DNA from: Exiguobacterium acetylicum DSM 20416
GTDB lineage: Bacteria > Bacillota > Bacilli > Exiguobacteriales > Exiguobacteriaceae
Assembly: GCF_000702605.1 (NCBI RefSeq)
Contig: NZ_JNIR01000003.1
Location: 1-51,522, forward strand
Length of the DNA stretch: 51,522 nt
Direction: 5' to 3'
The notes beneath the pieces were generated by a model that was given only the letters and a program-made list of their open reading frames with translations, ran no database searches and had not been told where the DNA came from. Of this stretch, positions 8,012 through 17,363 are shown piece by piece (within the stretch, counting starts at the first letter, position 1; every line of letters begins with the position of its first letter). A program made the translations under genes and the position numbers.

Positions 8012-8740
8012 TTACTTACCCTTAGAGCCAGATAACGTGCCGCCAAAAACAGCAGCCCCAACCTCAAAGGCTTCCGCAAGAGTCAGCTTGTCCTTCGCCG
8101 TTGTTGAATTCTTTTCATTCGCTTTTTGCCAATGTTCCTCAGAACAATAAAATTGAATGGCTGGGCAACAGCTGGTAGAAATGGACGTTGGCTCATTCGA
8201 TTCGCAAGAAGAATCGCAGCATGCGTTGGTATCGGCAGCATCCGTTGTTCCCAAGCCTACAACCACGGTATCAGGATTGGCAACGGGCATGTTGTTTTTC
8301 ACATCGATGGTAATCTTTTCACCGCAAAATGCACATTCCGATTCAATAACGGCATCTGTAAACATCGATGGAATGCCAAGGGCATCAATCGCACACATGG
8401 AATAAGCTGGCAACATTCCAGCCAATGTAACACGGTGTGGAGTCGGAACTCCTGAAAAAGGATACGCCACGTTCACATCCCCAGAGTTTTGGTCCCAGTG
8501 AATTAAATCCAATTCCCTTAAACGTTGAAGAGCAGATTGGACATCAATTTGTTCCTCTGTTGCAGTTAAATCATTGATGTTGACGATTTTTCCCTCAGCC
8601 ATGAAAAGAAGAATGTCTAAACGGATACTATTTTCTGAAGGAGACAATAAACGGATTTTTCCCTCAAATCCTTCTTCTGGCAAACCAAGTGATTGTAACA
8701 CCTTGTCCTTTAACGAAGTATTCAAATGATTTTGATTCAT
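8012..8740 (-). CDS. merB3: organomercurial lyase MerB3 with Cys-rich insertion
   Basis: 242 residues, longer than the other two MerB copies. The catalytic set is present: Cys116 and Asp119 in SMCAID, and Cys192 in CCPAIQFYC. An insertion of about 20 residues before the second catalytic Cys carries CCDSSCE (Cys174, Cys175, Cys179). This may be an extra thiol site or part of the substrate channel, but its role is unknown. The start ATG at 8740 has GGAGG ahead. The gene has its own mercury promoter (8798-8829) and is transcribed towards merR1, with only about 80 bases between them. Confidence 0.92.
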   Translation of the reverse strand: MNQNHLNTSLKDKVLQSLGLPEEGFEGKIRLLSPSENSIRLDILLFMAEGKIVNINDLTATEEQIDVQSALQRLRELDLIHWDQNSGDVNVAYPFSGVPTPHRVTLAGMLPAYSMCAIDALGIPSMFTDAVIESECAFCGEKITIDVKNNMPVANPDTVVVGLGTTDAADTNACCDSSCESNEPTSISTSCCPAIQFYCSEEHWQKANEKNSTTAKDKLTLAEAFEVGAAVFGGTLSGSKGK

Positions 8741-8797
8741 GTTGCTGCCTCCTCTATTTGATCTGCAATTATTTACAGGAATTTTTCTTCCTAGTAC

Positions 8798-8829
8798 AGA
8801 ATAAACCCTGTACCATAGTACAGGGTCAA
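8798..8829 (-). promoter_or_regulatory. MerR1-type promoter and operator of merB3
   Basis: TTGACC (-35, 8824-8829) and TATTCT (-10, 8798-8803) are separated by 20 bases. The dyad ACCCTGTAC-TATG-GTACAGGGT (8805-8826) is perfect over nine bases per arm, making it the strongest MerR site of the window. Confidence 0.88.
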
Positions 8830-9024
8830 GTATGATTTATTATTTTATCTTCTAAAACTAAACTATCCCATTAGTTAAGTATAACCTTACCATCTATTCT
8901 GAAATTTAACATAGATATCCAATTTTCTTTAAAAGTGTTGTTCCACAATCTGGCCCGATTATTGAACAAAATTAAAAAAGCCATTTAATTCATTAGTTCA
9001 TGGACAAATCACCATAAACGACCG

Positions 9025-9160
9025 TTTTTGGTTATGAATAGAGAACTTCTCTAAAAACCTTAAAAACTACTTAAATACATAACCAAAAATATAACCAAAA
9101 TCAAAAGACCAATATATCTATTTAAAACCCCTTTTTGGTATAGTTAACATATTAGAAAAG
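9025..9160. other. candidate resolution site (res) of the transposon
   Basis: The space between merB3 and tnpR is AT-rich. It holds a 12-bp perfect inverted repeat TTTTTGGTTATG/CATAACCAAAAA (9025-9036 and 9078-9089), followed by a repeat of ATAACCAAAA and a further TTTTTGGTA near 9133. A cluster of related half-sites directly upstream of tnpR is what a Tn3-family res with its three resolvase dimer sites looks like. The subsite boundaries are not certain. Confidence 0.5.
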
Positions 9161-9169
9161 GGGAGATTT

Positions 9170-9730
9170 GTGTTGAAATTTGGATATGCACGCGTAAGTA
9201 CACAAGATCAATCATTATCATTACAACTCGATGCATTAGCTCACTACGGAGTGGATCAGATTTTTGAAGAAAAAGAATCAGGAAAAATGAAAAATCGACC
9301 TCAATTAGATGAACTACTTAAAGTTTTACGTAAAGATGACACGGTCATTGTTTATAAATTAGATCGTATCAGTCGTAGTACCAAACATTTAATTGAGCTT
9401 ATGGAATATTTCGAATCAAAGGAAATTCATTTTGTTTCCATACAAGACAAGATCGATACCACAACTGCTATGGGACGGTTCTTTTTCAGAATGTTAGCCA
9501 GCATAGCAGAATTAGAACGAGATATTATTAGTGAACGAACGAAGGATGGATTGACGGCTGCTAGAGCTAGGGGAAGAAACGGAGGCAGACCGAAGGTTGA
9601 TTTAAAGAAAATAGAACTTGCTATAAAAATGTATGAAAGCAAAGATTACTCTTTATCTCAAATTAAGACGGCAACAGGCATTGGAGCGACAACCTTATAT
9701 CGTTATCTAGAAAAGAAAAAAGATATCTAG
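9170..9730 (+). CDS. tnpR: serine resolvase TnpR
   Basis: 186 residues from GTG at 9170 with AAAGGGGAG ahead. The N-terminal catalytic domain has the nucleophile Ser10 in YARVST, then KLDRISRS, MGRFFFRMLASIAELERDII and the ISERTKDGL helix. A C-terminal helix-turn-helix of Hin/resolvase type follows (LSQIKTATGIGATTLYRYL). It resolves the cointegrate formed by tnpA at res. It is 15 bases upstream of tnpA and probably co-transcribed with it. Confidence 0.95.
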   Translation: MLKFGYARVSTQDQSLSLQLDALAHYGVDQIFEEKESGKMKNRPQLDELLKVLRKDDTVIVYKLDRISRSTKHLIELMEYFESKEIHFVSIQDKIDTTTAMGRFFFRMLASIAELERDIISERTKDGLTAARARGRNGGRPKVDLKKIELAIKMYESKDYSLSQIKTATGIGATTLYRYLEKKKDI

Positions 9731-9744
9731 CAAGGAGTTGTAGC

Positions 9745-12695
9745 ATGAGAGGGAAAGAATTACTAACAGAAGATCAAAGAACGGAATTTGTACGAATTCC
9801 AGCTGATATGAGCGAAAGTGAACTAGAAACTTATTATACTTTTTCACAATATGACCTTGAAATTATTAAACGACACAGAAGAGATCATAATCGATTAGGC
9901 TTTGCTGTTCAATTATGTGTTCTACGCTATCCTGGATGGTCCCTTTCAGATGTTGGACCTATTCCAGATTACATAATCGAATACATAGCTAGCCAAATAG
10001 ATGTTAATCCTAATTCATTTTCTTTATATGCCCAACGAGAGCCAACTAAACATGAGCATATGGAAGAAATCCGTCAAGTTTATGGTTATCAAAATTTTTC
10101 CTTAGGGAACTATCGCAAGGCAGCTCAGTTTCTTTTGAATCATGCCCTTCAAAATGGAAATTCAATGTATCTTCTTCGTACAGCACAAGAAGAACTACGT
10201 AATCAGAAAATTATTCTCCCTGGCATGACTACTATAGAAAGGCTTGTTTGGGAAACTCGTCAACGAGCAGAGGAAAGGATTTTTAAATCATTAACTTGTA
10301 CTCTTTCCAAATGGCAAAAACAAAAGTTAGATAAACTTATAGATCCATTTGTAGACAATAGAAAAACCCCTTTAGCATGGCTGAGGGAGCTTCCCGGCCA
10401 ATCTTCACCTGAAGCCTTTTTAAAAGTCATAAAGCGCTTAGAATATATTCGAGAATTAAAATTAGAAATAAATACAGAACAAATCCATCCCAATCGGTTA
10501 CTTCAATTATCTCGTATTGGAGCACGGTATGAACCACACTCATTTCGAAGATTTAAAGAAATGAAGAAATATGCAATTCTTGTTGCCTATCTAGTAACAC
10601 TAAGCCAAGATCTAATTGACCAAGCAATTGAAATTCATGATAGACAAATGATGATTTTACAATCAAAGGGTCGTAAAACACAAGAGGAAATGCAAAAAGA
10701 AAATGGAAAAGCAGTGAATGAAAAAGTCGTGCATTTTGCAGATATTGGTGCTGCACTTATTCAAGCACGAAATGAAGGGCTTGATCCATTTAATGCTATT
10801 GAAATGATTATGCCGTGGGATAAAATTGTTTCTTCCGTTGAAGAAGCCCAAAAATTAGCCCGACCGATGGATTACGATTATCTAGATTTGTTAGAAAATC
10901 GGTTTTCTTATCTAAGAAAATATACTCCTACTTTTCTTAAATCTCTTGAATTTCGTTCTACACAAGGTACAGAGCCATTATTGCAAGCCCTAAAAACGCT
11001 AAATGAAATAAATGAATCTGGTAAAAGAAAAATTCCAAATGATGCCCCGGTAGATTTTATTCCTAAACGTTGGAAGAAGCATGTTTATGGTGATGATGGA
11101 ATAATTAACCGGCACTATTATGAGATGGCTGCACTAACAGAGTTGAAAAATCATATTCGTTCAGGCGACATATCCGTAGTCGGTAGTAGACTTCATAAAG
11201 ATTTTGAAGAGTATCTTGTTCCTAAAAAAGATTGGACAACAACTCGTCTTACGAAAACTAAACTAGCCGTTCGTTCATCGGCAGATGAATATATTGAGGA
11301 AAGAAGAAAGTCACTAGCTCAACGCCTTACATGGGTTTCAAATAATCTTGATTCTCTAGAAGGAGTAAATATCGAAAAGGCTAAGATCCGAGTGGACCGT
11401 TTGGAGAAGAATACACCCGAAGAAGCGAGAGCTTTTAGCCTGTCTTTATATAATATGTTGCCAAGAATAAAGCTCACTGATCTTTTAATGGAGGTAGCAC
11501 ACTGGACAGGATTTGATGAAATGTTGATACATGCCTCAACCAATCGCCCACCAAAGGGAGAGGAAAAAGTAGTTCTCATGGCTGCTCTCATGGCGATGGG
11601 AACTAACATAGGTCTTACTAAAATGGCAGAAGCGACACCAGGAGTTACCTATCATCAAATGGCTAATGCAGCGCAATGGCGTTTATTCGATGATGCTATA
11701 AGTCGTGCACAAGCGACATTAGTAAATTTTCAACATAAGCTTAAACTAGCTTCCTATGGGGAGATGGAAGTACTTCTTCCTCTGATGGAATGCGCGTACA
11801 GGTTGGTGTTTCATCGTTACATGCCGATGCCAATCCACACTATGGGTCTGGAAAAGGGGCAACCATTTATCGATTTACCAGTGATCAATTTTCAAGTTTT
11901 TATACGAAAGTCATTAATACCAATGCTCGTGATGCTGTACACGTTATCGATGGATTACTTCATCATGAGACAGATTTAAATATTGAAGAGCATTTTACAG
12001 ATACAGCTGGCTACGCCGACTCAGTATTTGGATTGAGTCATTTACTAGGATTTCGTTTTGCACCAAGGCTACGTGATTTAGCTGACTCTAAGCTATTCAC
12101 CATCCAAACGCCGAATGAATTCCCAAAACTAGAAAATATACTCCGTGGTCGTATTAATACTAAAATTATTCAAGAGAATTTTGATGACGTATTACGTGTA
12201 GCTCATTCTATTCGAGAAGGAAAAGTGTCTGGTTCACTTATTATGGGGAAATTAGGGTCATATGCGAGACAAAATAAACTTGCAACTACTTTGCGAGAAA
12301 TGGGGAGAATCGAAAAGACCATTTTTATTTTGGATTACATATCTAACGAAACACTACGCCGTCGAATTCAGCGAGGACTAAATAAAGGGGAAGCCATGAA
12401 TGGGTTAGCAAGAGCCTTATTCTTTGGAAAACGAGGTGAGTTACGAGAACGAGGAATACAAGACCAACTACAACGTGCAAGTGCTTTAAATATTCTAATA
12501 AATGCTATTAGCGTATGGAATACCGTTTATCTTACAGAAGCAACAAAATTATTGAAGGAAAAGGGGAATTTGAGAGAAGATTTACTTAAACATGTTTCTC
12601 CGTTAGGATGGGAACACATTAATTTTCTTGGTGAATACAACTTTGATGCAAGTAAAGTAGCAAGTCTACATTCACTACGCCCTCTTATTCAATAA
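9745..12695 (+). pseudogene. tnpA: Tn3-family transposase TnpA, split by a -1 frameshift
   Basis: The first frame (9745-11979) carries the N-terminal DNA-binding and central parts. The second (open from 11790 to 12695) carries the rest of the DDE catalytic domain and the C-terminus. At about 11755 the sequence TCCTATGGGGAG would read SYWGDGSTSSSDGM if one T were restored (TATTGGGG), matching the conserved WGDGxxSSSDG of the family, which contains the first catalytic Asp. HVIDGLLHH in the second frame holds the next Asp. The corrected protein would be about 983 residues, normal for the family. As read, the catalytic domain is broken. The clean target duplication argues for recent activity, so a sequencing error is a serious alternative. 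Confidence 0.9.
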
Positions 12696-12755
12696 TACTA
12701 AAAGCCGATGATTCCTTAGCGTAGGAAAAATCGGCTTTCTTTATGTCGAAATTTG

Positions 12756-12793
12756 CTTAGCGTATGTTTTCCGCGTTTTGTTGGTAGGACCCC
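12756..12793 (-). repeat. right 38-bp terminal inverted repeat (IRR) of the transposon
   Basis: Reverse complement begins GGGGTCCTACC. It lies 60 bases after the tnpA stop and is followed by TACTA (12794-12798). Between tnpA and the repeat is a hairpin, AAAGCCGAT...ATCGGCTTT, also found inverted at the left end. Confidence 0.92.
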
Positions 12794-12874
12794 TACTATA
12801 AAGCATTTAATTTTGATTGAGAAAATTTAATATAAATGTTTTTTTGTAATCTTCGCTATAAAAATACCAGTACT

Positions 12875-12902
12875 AAAAAAGCGTCATTCAAGACGCTTTT
12901 TT
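12875..12902. terminator. bidirectional rho-independent terminator
   Basis: AAAAAAGCGTC-ATTCAA-GACGCTTTTTT forms an 11-bp perfect stem with A and T runs on the two sides. It can serve the minus-strand membrane-protein gene and stop transcription leaving the transposon. Confidence 0.8.
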
Positions 12903-12983
12903 AGCTTATAGACAATATAAATATATTGGATATTTGAAACAAAAAAAATTCAAAAGTAATATTAAAAAAGTGAATTCGAAATT

Positions 12984-14966
12984 TTAGAATAAACTAAGTT
13001 GTTGACCGTCTTTATAAATTGATTGTAAAGCATAGTCCTTATTTTCTTCGGAATCGGAGTTAGTTAATGAAATCATATTGTATTCTTTTTGCTTGTTTTC
13101 TAACTTACTTAAAAAATACCAGAACTCGTTCGGATTTTTTAATAGATCAGGTATATACGTTAAATAATCTAAATTGTTAGGTTGTCGTGACAACACTAAC
13201 TTATCTTTATATAAGTATTGACAGAAAAACAGAACAAAACTTTTTGAAAAGCAGTATTCGAAAGATCTATTGTTATAGTAAAATTTAGACAAATTTGTTT
13301 TAAAATTAATTTGTTTCCCCGGACTTAAACAATGACTTTTTTTAATTACACTTGTTCGCTCTATGATAGTAGAAAATTCTATATAACTTGAGAATACTTT
13401 TACTAAATAACCTGCTGCTTTATAAAGTTCTAATTCATTTGCTTTTACTATTGCCAAATAAATACCATCTATTGTTTTCGTATTTAGTACAAATGCTTCT
13501 TCTTCAATTTCAATAATAGGCTTTACTGATAAAACAGAAGACGGTATTGATTTGTCCTTAGAAAATTTAAATACAGTACTGCTCTTTTGAGAGTTAAATT
13601 GTTGATTTTTGTTCGAATCAATTATTAATGTTGTTATAAGAGACAGATGATCAATTTTATTAATTTCTATTAAATTAAATAAGACTGTAATCCATAAATC
13701 TTCATAGTCTTTATTGATTTCTAAATTGAATCTTTGATTAAAGATGCCTTCTGTTTCTTCTTCTATCATTCGTAAAATATTTTTTAAAATCGTCGTTTCA
13801 TCCTGTTTGATGGAATCAATAACTAACTTTTTTAGTTCTTCAAAGTATATATTTTTGAAGTAATTAATGTTTTTGTTGTAAACTGAAAAATCAGTTGTTG
13901 AATTTTCTAATTTTGGAGGTAAAGCATTTAAAAAAGATTCGATTAACTTATCTTGCACTTCGGAGTGTTCATAATTTTTTGAAGTATTTATAATTAATTT
14001 CGCATGGAGGGACAAAGCATCCTTATACAAATCATTAATCAAATTTAATTTAATCTCATCAATATTCTCATCTTTAGAATAATCGGTATGAAATAAATGT
14101 AAATATAATTCTGTTATAGTGTCATTCCAATTTCTGAAGTAAGAATTTATACTATCCTTAGAATTTTGTGAAATTAAAAAATCTAGTTGTTGAGCATAAA
14201 TTTCAATATCTATTTTTAAATTTTGATACTTACGTTTCTTAAGCGGTTTTAATATAAAAAAATTATTTTTGAATACAACTTTTAATAGAATGAAAAGTAT
14301 AATGTTTTTGCGAAATCCACTCCCTCTTATTATATAGAAAATATAATAACCGATTACTGGAATATTAAAGACTTTAAAAAATTTTTTTGATAGTCCTTCT
14401 ACTAAACTATCTACTTCTTTTGAGAGTAATTTTTGATTAGAAAATATCATGTCTAGTGGATTTCTTAAATATAGAGATCTTTTTATTCTTTTGGAATGTT
14501 TTCGTATATCTTTATTTATGTTAAATATTTCAACAAACTTAAATAAAGTAACTAGGTATATAGGTAATGAAATCATAAAGACAGAAAAATGAATTCTAGA
14601 CCACATCATTAGATTATCTTTAGAAACGTCGATTCCATATGTGAAGCTTATATTTTTCAAAATAAATGCACTAAGAACTAGTAAGATATTTATGAAAACG
14701 CTTAAGTAAAGCCATAAAATCTGATCAGAGTATAGCTGAGAAGAAGAAGATATTTTATTTTTCATATTATATAGATATACATTCGCAGTGACTGTACTAC
14801 CGAAAATAAAAATACTTAGACGGTTTGCCTCAACGATAACACTTCTCATATTCTCTAAAATCAATAAATTGGGTTTTTTATATGGAAAAGCGTAATAAAT
14901 AGACACACACAGTAATATTGCGAATAAAACAACGTATAAAAATTTTCGAAAAAAAGTAGAGGGCAT
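12984..14966 (-). CDS. large membrane protein paired with a Panacea-domain protein
   Basis: 660 residues and very AT-rich. The N-terminal third has about four membrane segments (near residues 8-26, 48-66, 83-102 and 122-145), and a further hydrophobic pair lies near 200-235. The rest is a long soluble, helix-rich, Lys/Asn-rich region with no motif I recognise. The ATG at 14966 directly abuts the TAA of the upstream DUF4065 gene with no gap, so the two are co-expressed. Panacea proteins neutralise varied toxins, including membrane-active ones, so this could be the toxic or effector partner; that is inference. It has no close resemblance to transport families. Confidence 0.8.
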   Translation of the reverse strand: MPSTFFRKFLYVVLFAILLCVSIYYAFPYKKPNLLILENMRSVIVEANRLSIFIFGSTVTANVYLYNMKNKISSSSQLYSDQILWLYLSVFINILLVLSAFILKNISFTYGIDVSKDNLMMWSRIHFSVFMISLPIYLVTLFKFVEIFNINKDIRKHSKRIKRSLYLRNPLDMIFSNQKLLSKEVDSLVEGLSKKFFKVFNIPVIGYYIFYIIRGSGFRKNIILFILLKVVFKNNFFILKPLKKRKYQNLKIDIEIYAQQLDFLISQNSKDSINSYFRNWNDTITELYLHLFHTDYSKDENIDEIKLNLINDLYKDALSLHAKLIINTSKNYEHSEVQDKLIESFLNALPPKLENSTTDFSVYNKNINYFKNIYFEELKKLVIDSIKQDETTILKNILRMIEEETEGIFNQRFNLEINKDYEDLWITVLFNLIEINKIDHLSLITTLIIDSNKNQQFNSQKSSTVFKFSKDKSIPSSVLSVKPIIEIEEEAFVLNTKTIDGIYLAIVKANELELYKAAGYLVKVFSSYIEFSTIIERTSVIKKSHCLSPGKQINFKTNLSKFYYNNRSFEYCFSKSFVLFFCQYLYKDKLVLSRQPNNLDYLTYIPDLLKNPNEFWYFLSKLENKQKEYNMISLTNSDSEENKDYALQSIYKDGQQLSLF

Positions 14967-15443
14967 TTAAAAAGCACCCTCCACTTCGAAATTACTGTTG
15001 AAAAAATCTTTTATAGAAATTTCATCAATAAAAAGTTGATTATTTAGCATTGAATTTCTCCAAGGGGCCTCTTGATGTGTTTTGTCTACAAGTTCATATG
15101 CAGAAAGTGATTTTAGTTGGTTCCATACAGCTTCAATTGTCTCCCTGATATTTTGATCTAGTCTTTGAAATCTGCCTATATCAGAGAAAGTATCGATATA
15201 AATATCATTTTGGCCAAATTTTTTATACTTATGATATACGCTTCTGATAACAGGACCATAATCCCAAGCCTCAAATACATTATCAGTTATTAGTTGCTCA
15301 TCATCCCAAATATAATGTGCACCTTGACAATAATATAGTATCTTTTGAAGTTTTAAATTAGATAAAGAAAAATCTTCTCCTGCACTTTTATTAAGATTTT
15401 TCAAATGTATTAAATATTCAGCTACTAGAGTTGCTTGTGCCAT
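14967..15443 (-). CDS. Panacea (SocA/GepA, DUF4065) domain protein, putative antitoxin
   Basis: 158 residues. The Panacea signature is plain: LSNLKLQKILYYCQGAHYIW (about residues 27-46), then EAWDYGPVIRSVYHKYKKF (about 59-77). The family is a versatile antitoxin domain found next to many unrelated toxins, and also in phage and plasmid genes. The start ATG at 15443 has AGGAGG ahead. It is the promoter-proximal gene of a two-gene unit, the usual order for antitoxin then toxin. Both genes are strikingly AT-rich against the backbone, which points to acquisition as cargo. Confidence 0.85.
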   Translation of the reverse strand: MAQATLVAEYLIHLKNLNKSAGEDFSLSNLKLQKILYYCQGAHYIWDDEQLITDNVFEAWDYGPVIRSVYHKYKKFGQNDIYIDTFSDIGRFQRLDQNIRETIEAVWNQLKSLSAYELVDKTHQEAPWRNSMLNNQLFIDEISIKDFFNSNFEVEGAF

Positions 15444-16316
15444 AAATGTCCTCCTTGTTAGTTTTTATATTTCCTATTTTAATTGTACAACAATATCTGC
15501 ATACATTTCATACCTTAAACAAAAAAATAAATCAATACTTGATTATTTCATATTTCCATCGAGATTTTTTCGAGGAATATAAGTAATGTGTTAAAAATTA
15601 CGGGGGAGTTTTCTCAACTATTGAAATATGCATTGTAATAATTGATAAAACTGAGTTTGAATTTTTGAGCAGAATGTATGATTGAGATTCTGTCGATTAT
15701 CAATTAGAATTTGCCTTTGATTTAGAAAGTTTTTAGTTTTGAATCCCGAGAGTTAATCAGAACACACACTCTTCCTCTAGGCGTTACAATCACCTTGATA
15801 GCAAAAAGACTTTCACCGTCTTCAATCGTAATCCTTGAAACAGTACTAGGTAGATTTTTCATCGTAGTCAATCATCACTTCAAACATGCTCTCGAATGCT
15901 TCCTCAGCATGTTTGAAGGATTCTAACAGTATCTCCCTAAGTGTAAACATTCTTTAAATCAAGAAATTGAACTGAATAGCCATCACCCTCCAAGTCATGA
16001 GTGGTGACTGCATGATATTTAAATTTTTGCATGGATATTCCTACTCTATCAAAATTTTAAATCGCTTTAGTCATAAAACGTGTAGCTGATCTTTTACAAT
16101 CTTCTAAAATATCTATTTTACAGTTTGAAGACACAATTCCCTTTGCGTCGATATATTACATCCACGAAGGTATTGCTATCACCTGTATCGTCAAAATTCG
16201 ACACTCGTAACATGTTTGACACATCAAAATAACGATTGAATTGACAGAATAATCTGCTATATTCTAACTATCACCAGGAAAACATTGTCATACTAAGGTT
16301 CTCGAAGGAAAGGAGC
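15444..16316. other. long AT-rich gap with degenerate coding traces
   Basis: No intact gene is supported. On the minus strand a 34-residue frame (15846-15950, MFTLREILLESFKHAEEAFE onward) ends at a stop, and the next stretch in another frame reads VSRITIEDGESLFAIKVIVT, so this looks like the remains of a gene broken by a frameshift. It contains a perfect 12-bp inverted repeat TTCAAACATGCT/AGCATGTTTGAA (15879-15890 and 15906-15917). The remainder shows nothing recognisable. The promoter of the downstream regulator must lie near its 3' end. Confidence 0.4.
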
Positions 16317-16322
16317 ATGTAT

Positions 16323-16811
16323 ATGTACCGATTCGGAGAGTGGTTACGACGAGAGCGTCTAGAACATGGTTGGAGTCAGATAGAGTTGGCCGAAAAGACG
16401 TATGGAGAAATCTCACAGGCAGCAATCAGCGCCTATGAGCGGAATCGTTCACTTCCTTCTATTCTAGATGTCCAAATCCTTGCGACAGCCTGTGAGCAGA
16501 CGCTAGGATCCATTCCTTGGGATGAATTCGACTTAAGGACGGAGAAGAAACGGAACTGGTCGAACCTGAAGCAAGAACGCTTCGATATAGCAGAACTTCC
16601 GCTAGCGGATTCTGTGCGCACGTTCGACGGTAAGATCTATCAACTACATGGTCGTATTGCCATCGAACAAGAAAGCAAGAAGACACAAGAAATCTCGCAG
16701 ATCTATTACCGTATTCGGACCGTCGTCGGAGAGAATCAAGTCATTGCAAAACGGAAGCACCCGAATGATGAGCTGATTCATGTCTCACGCCGTAAACTGG
16801 TTCATCAATGA
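16323..16811 (+). CDS. XRE-family helix-turn-helix regulator
   Basis: 162 residues from the second of two close ATGs, because AAAGGAG is correctly spaced for 16323 and too near for 16317. The N-terminal HTH (about residues 3-60: FGEWLRRERLEHGWSQIELA...SQAAISAYERNRSLPS) is a Cro/CI type DNA-binding domain. The C-terminal hundred residues are unfamiliar and rich in charged residues. It stands immediately upstream of the structured RNA region and the conjugation operon, so control of transfer (as by Rco/ImmR-type repressors) is a reasonable inference. No metalloprotease partner of ImmA type is next to it. Confidence 0.82.
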   Translation: MYRFGEWLRRERLEHGWSQIELAEKTYGEISQAAISAYERNRSLPSILDVQILATACEQTLGSIPWDEFDLRTEKKRNWSNLKQERFDIAELPLADSVRTFDGKIYQLHGRIAIEQESKKTQEISQIYYRIRTVVGENQVIAKRKHPNDELIHVSRRKLVHQ

Positions 16812-16891
16812 ATTATCTATGAATACGTATCTACTTATGGATTAACATTAATTAATGACAAGAGGAATTGATGACCGTAGCAGCATATCGC

Positions 16892-17116
16892 TAAGGACAG
16901 TCCTTCAATCACATAGTGGCGTGTCCCTCACGAGTGACCGGGTGAGCGGGATATACGCAGAAATGGTTTGGCGAGAGTCGCCTAAAACTCGCCCACAGGT
17001 CACGCATTCGTTGAGGGTCATCGAAAAACCCTAGACAGACGTCCAGTACCGGATGCCAGAGTTCGTGGGGGAACGCGCTTTAAACCCACCGTCTTGCTCG
17101 ACTCCGACTGTCCTTA
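16892..17116 (+). ncRNA. candidate structured RNA in the leader of the conjugation operon
   Basis: An 11-bp perfect long-range helix closes the region: TAAGGACAGTC (16892-16902) with GACTGTCCTTA (17106-17116). Inside are nested stems: GCGT/ACGC and CCC/GGG (16919-16958) enclosing TCAC/GTGA (16928-16931, 16942-16945); GGCGA-gag-TCGCC (16970-16982); AGGGT/ACCCT (about 17015-17032); and CGTGGG/CCCACCG (about 17065-17090). No good reading frame crosses it. Each closing arm can also fold locally (AAGGA/TCCTT at 16893-16905; TCCTTAAGGA at 17111-17120), so a switch is possible. No known class was recognised. It could instead be a DNA-level site. Confidence 0.5.
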
Positions 17117-17160
17117 AGGATGTGCTGCTGCGCATCGACCTCAAGGAAGGAGTGTATGTT

Positions 17161-17349
17161 ATGCCGACACGTGAACAGAAGCAGAACAAGAATTTTGCCG
17201 AGAAATTGCTCCGGATCCAAGGGAAAGACTATGAAGAGTGGCTCGACGCCCAACATCAGCTCGTCATCCAGGAGAACCAGGAACTGATTTTAGAAGCGCT
17301 CGACTCGAAACTGAACTTCACATCACCTGCATCCGCGTCACGGGATTGA
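17161..17349 (+). CDS. small hypothetical protein at the head of the conjugation operon
   Basis: 62 residues from the ATG at 17161, which has a strong GGAAGGAG site; the frame is open further upstream but without a ribosome binding site. The product (MPTREQKQNKNFAEKLLRIQ...) is charged and helical with no membrane segment. I know of no family. The next gene (VirB2-like) starts 14 bases after its stop with its own AGAGGAGG site, so they are co-transcribed. It may be a cytoplasmic accessory protein of transfer. Confidence 0.65.
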   Translation: MPTREQKQNKNFAEKLLRIQGKDYEEWLDAQHQLVIQENQELILEALDSKLNFTSPASASRD

Positions 17350-17363
17350 GAGGAGGAAAACAG

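Larger units (their letters stand above)
1288..12793. mobile_element. Tn3-family mercury-resistance transposon with hybrid left end
   Basis: The element is bounded by 38-bp terminal inverted repeats (1288-1325 and 12756-12793) that differ at one position, starting GGGGTC. It is flanked by the 5-bp direct repeat TACTA (1283-1287 and 12794-12798), the expected target duplication of Tn3-family transposition. Inside are, on the minus strand, a complete organomercurial and Hg(II) resistance operon and, on the plus strand, res-tnpR-tnpA. The mer gene order matches that known for Bacillus transposons of the TnMERI1/Tn5084 type. Both ends are tnpA-proximal ends, because the left terminus carries an inverted tnpA 3' remnant. 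The tnpA present has a frameshift. Confidence 0.93.

Noticed and set aside
16218-16275. Two TTGACA boxes upstream of the XRE regulator as a sigma-A promoter
   Set aside because: Neither box has a TATAAT-like hexamer at 16-18 bases, so no promoter can be stated with confidence.
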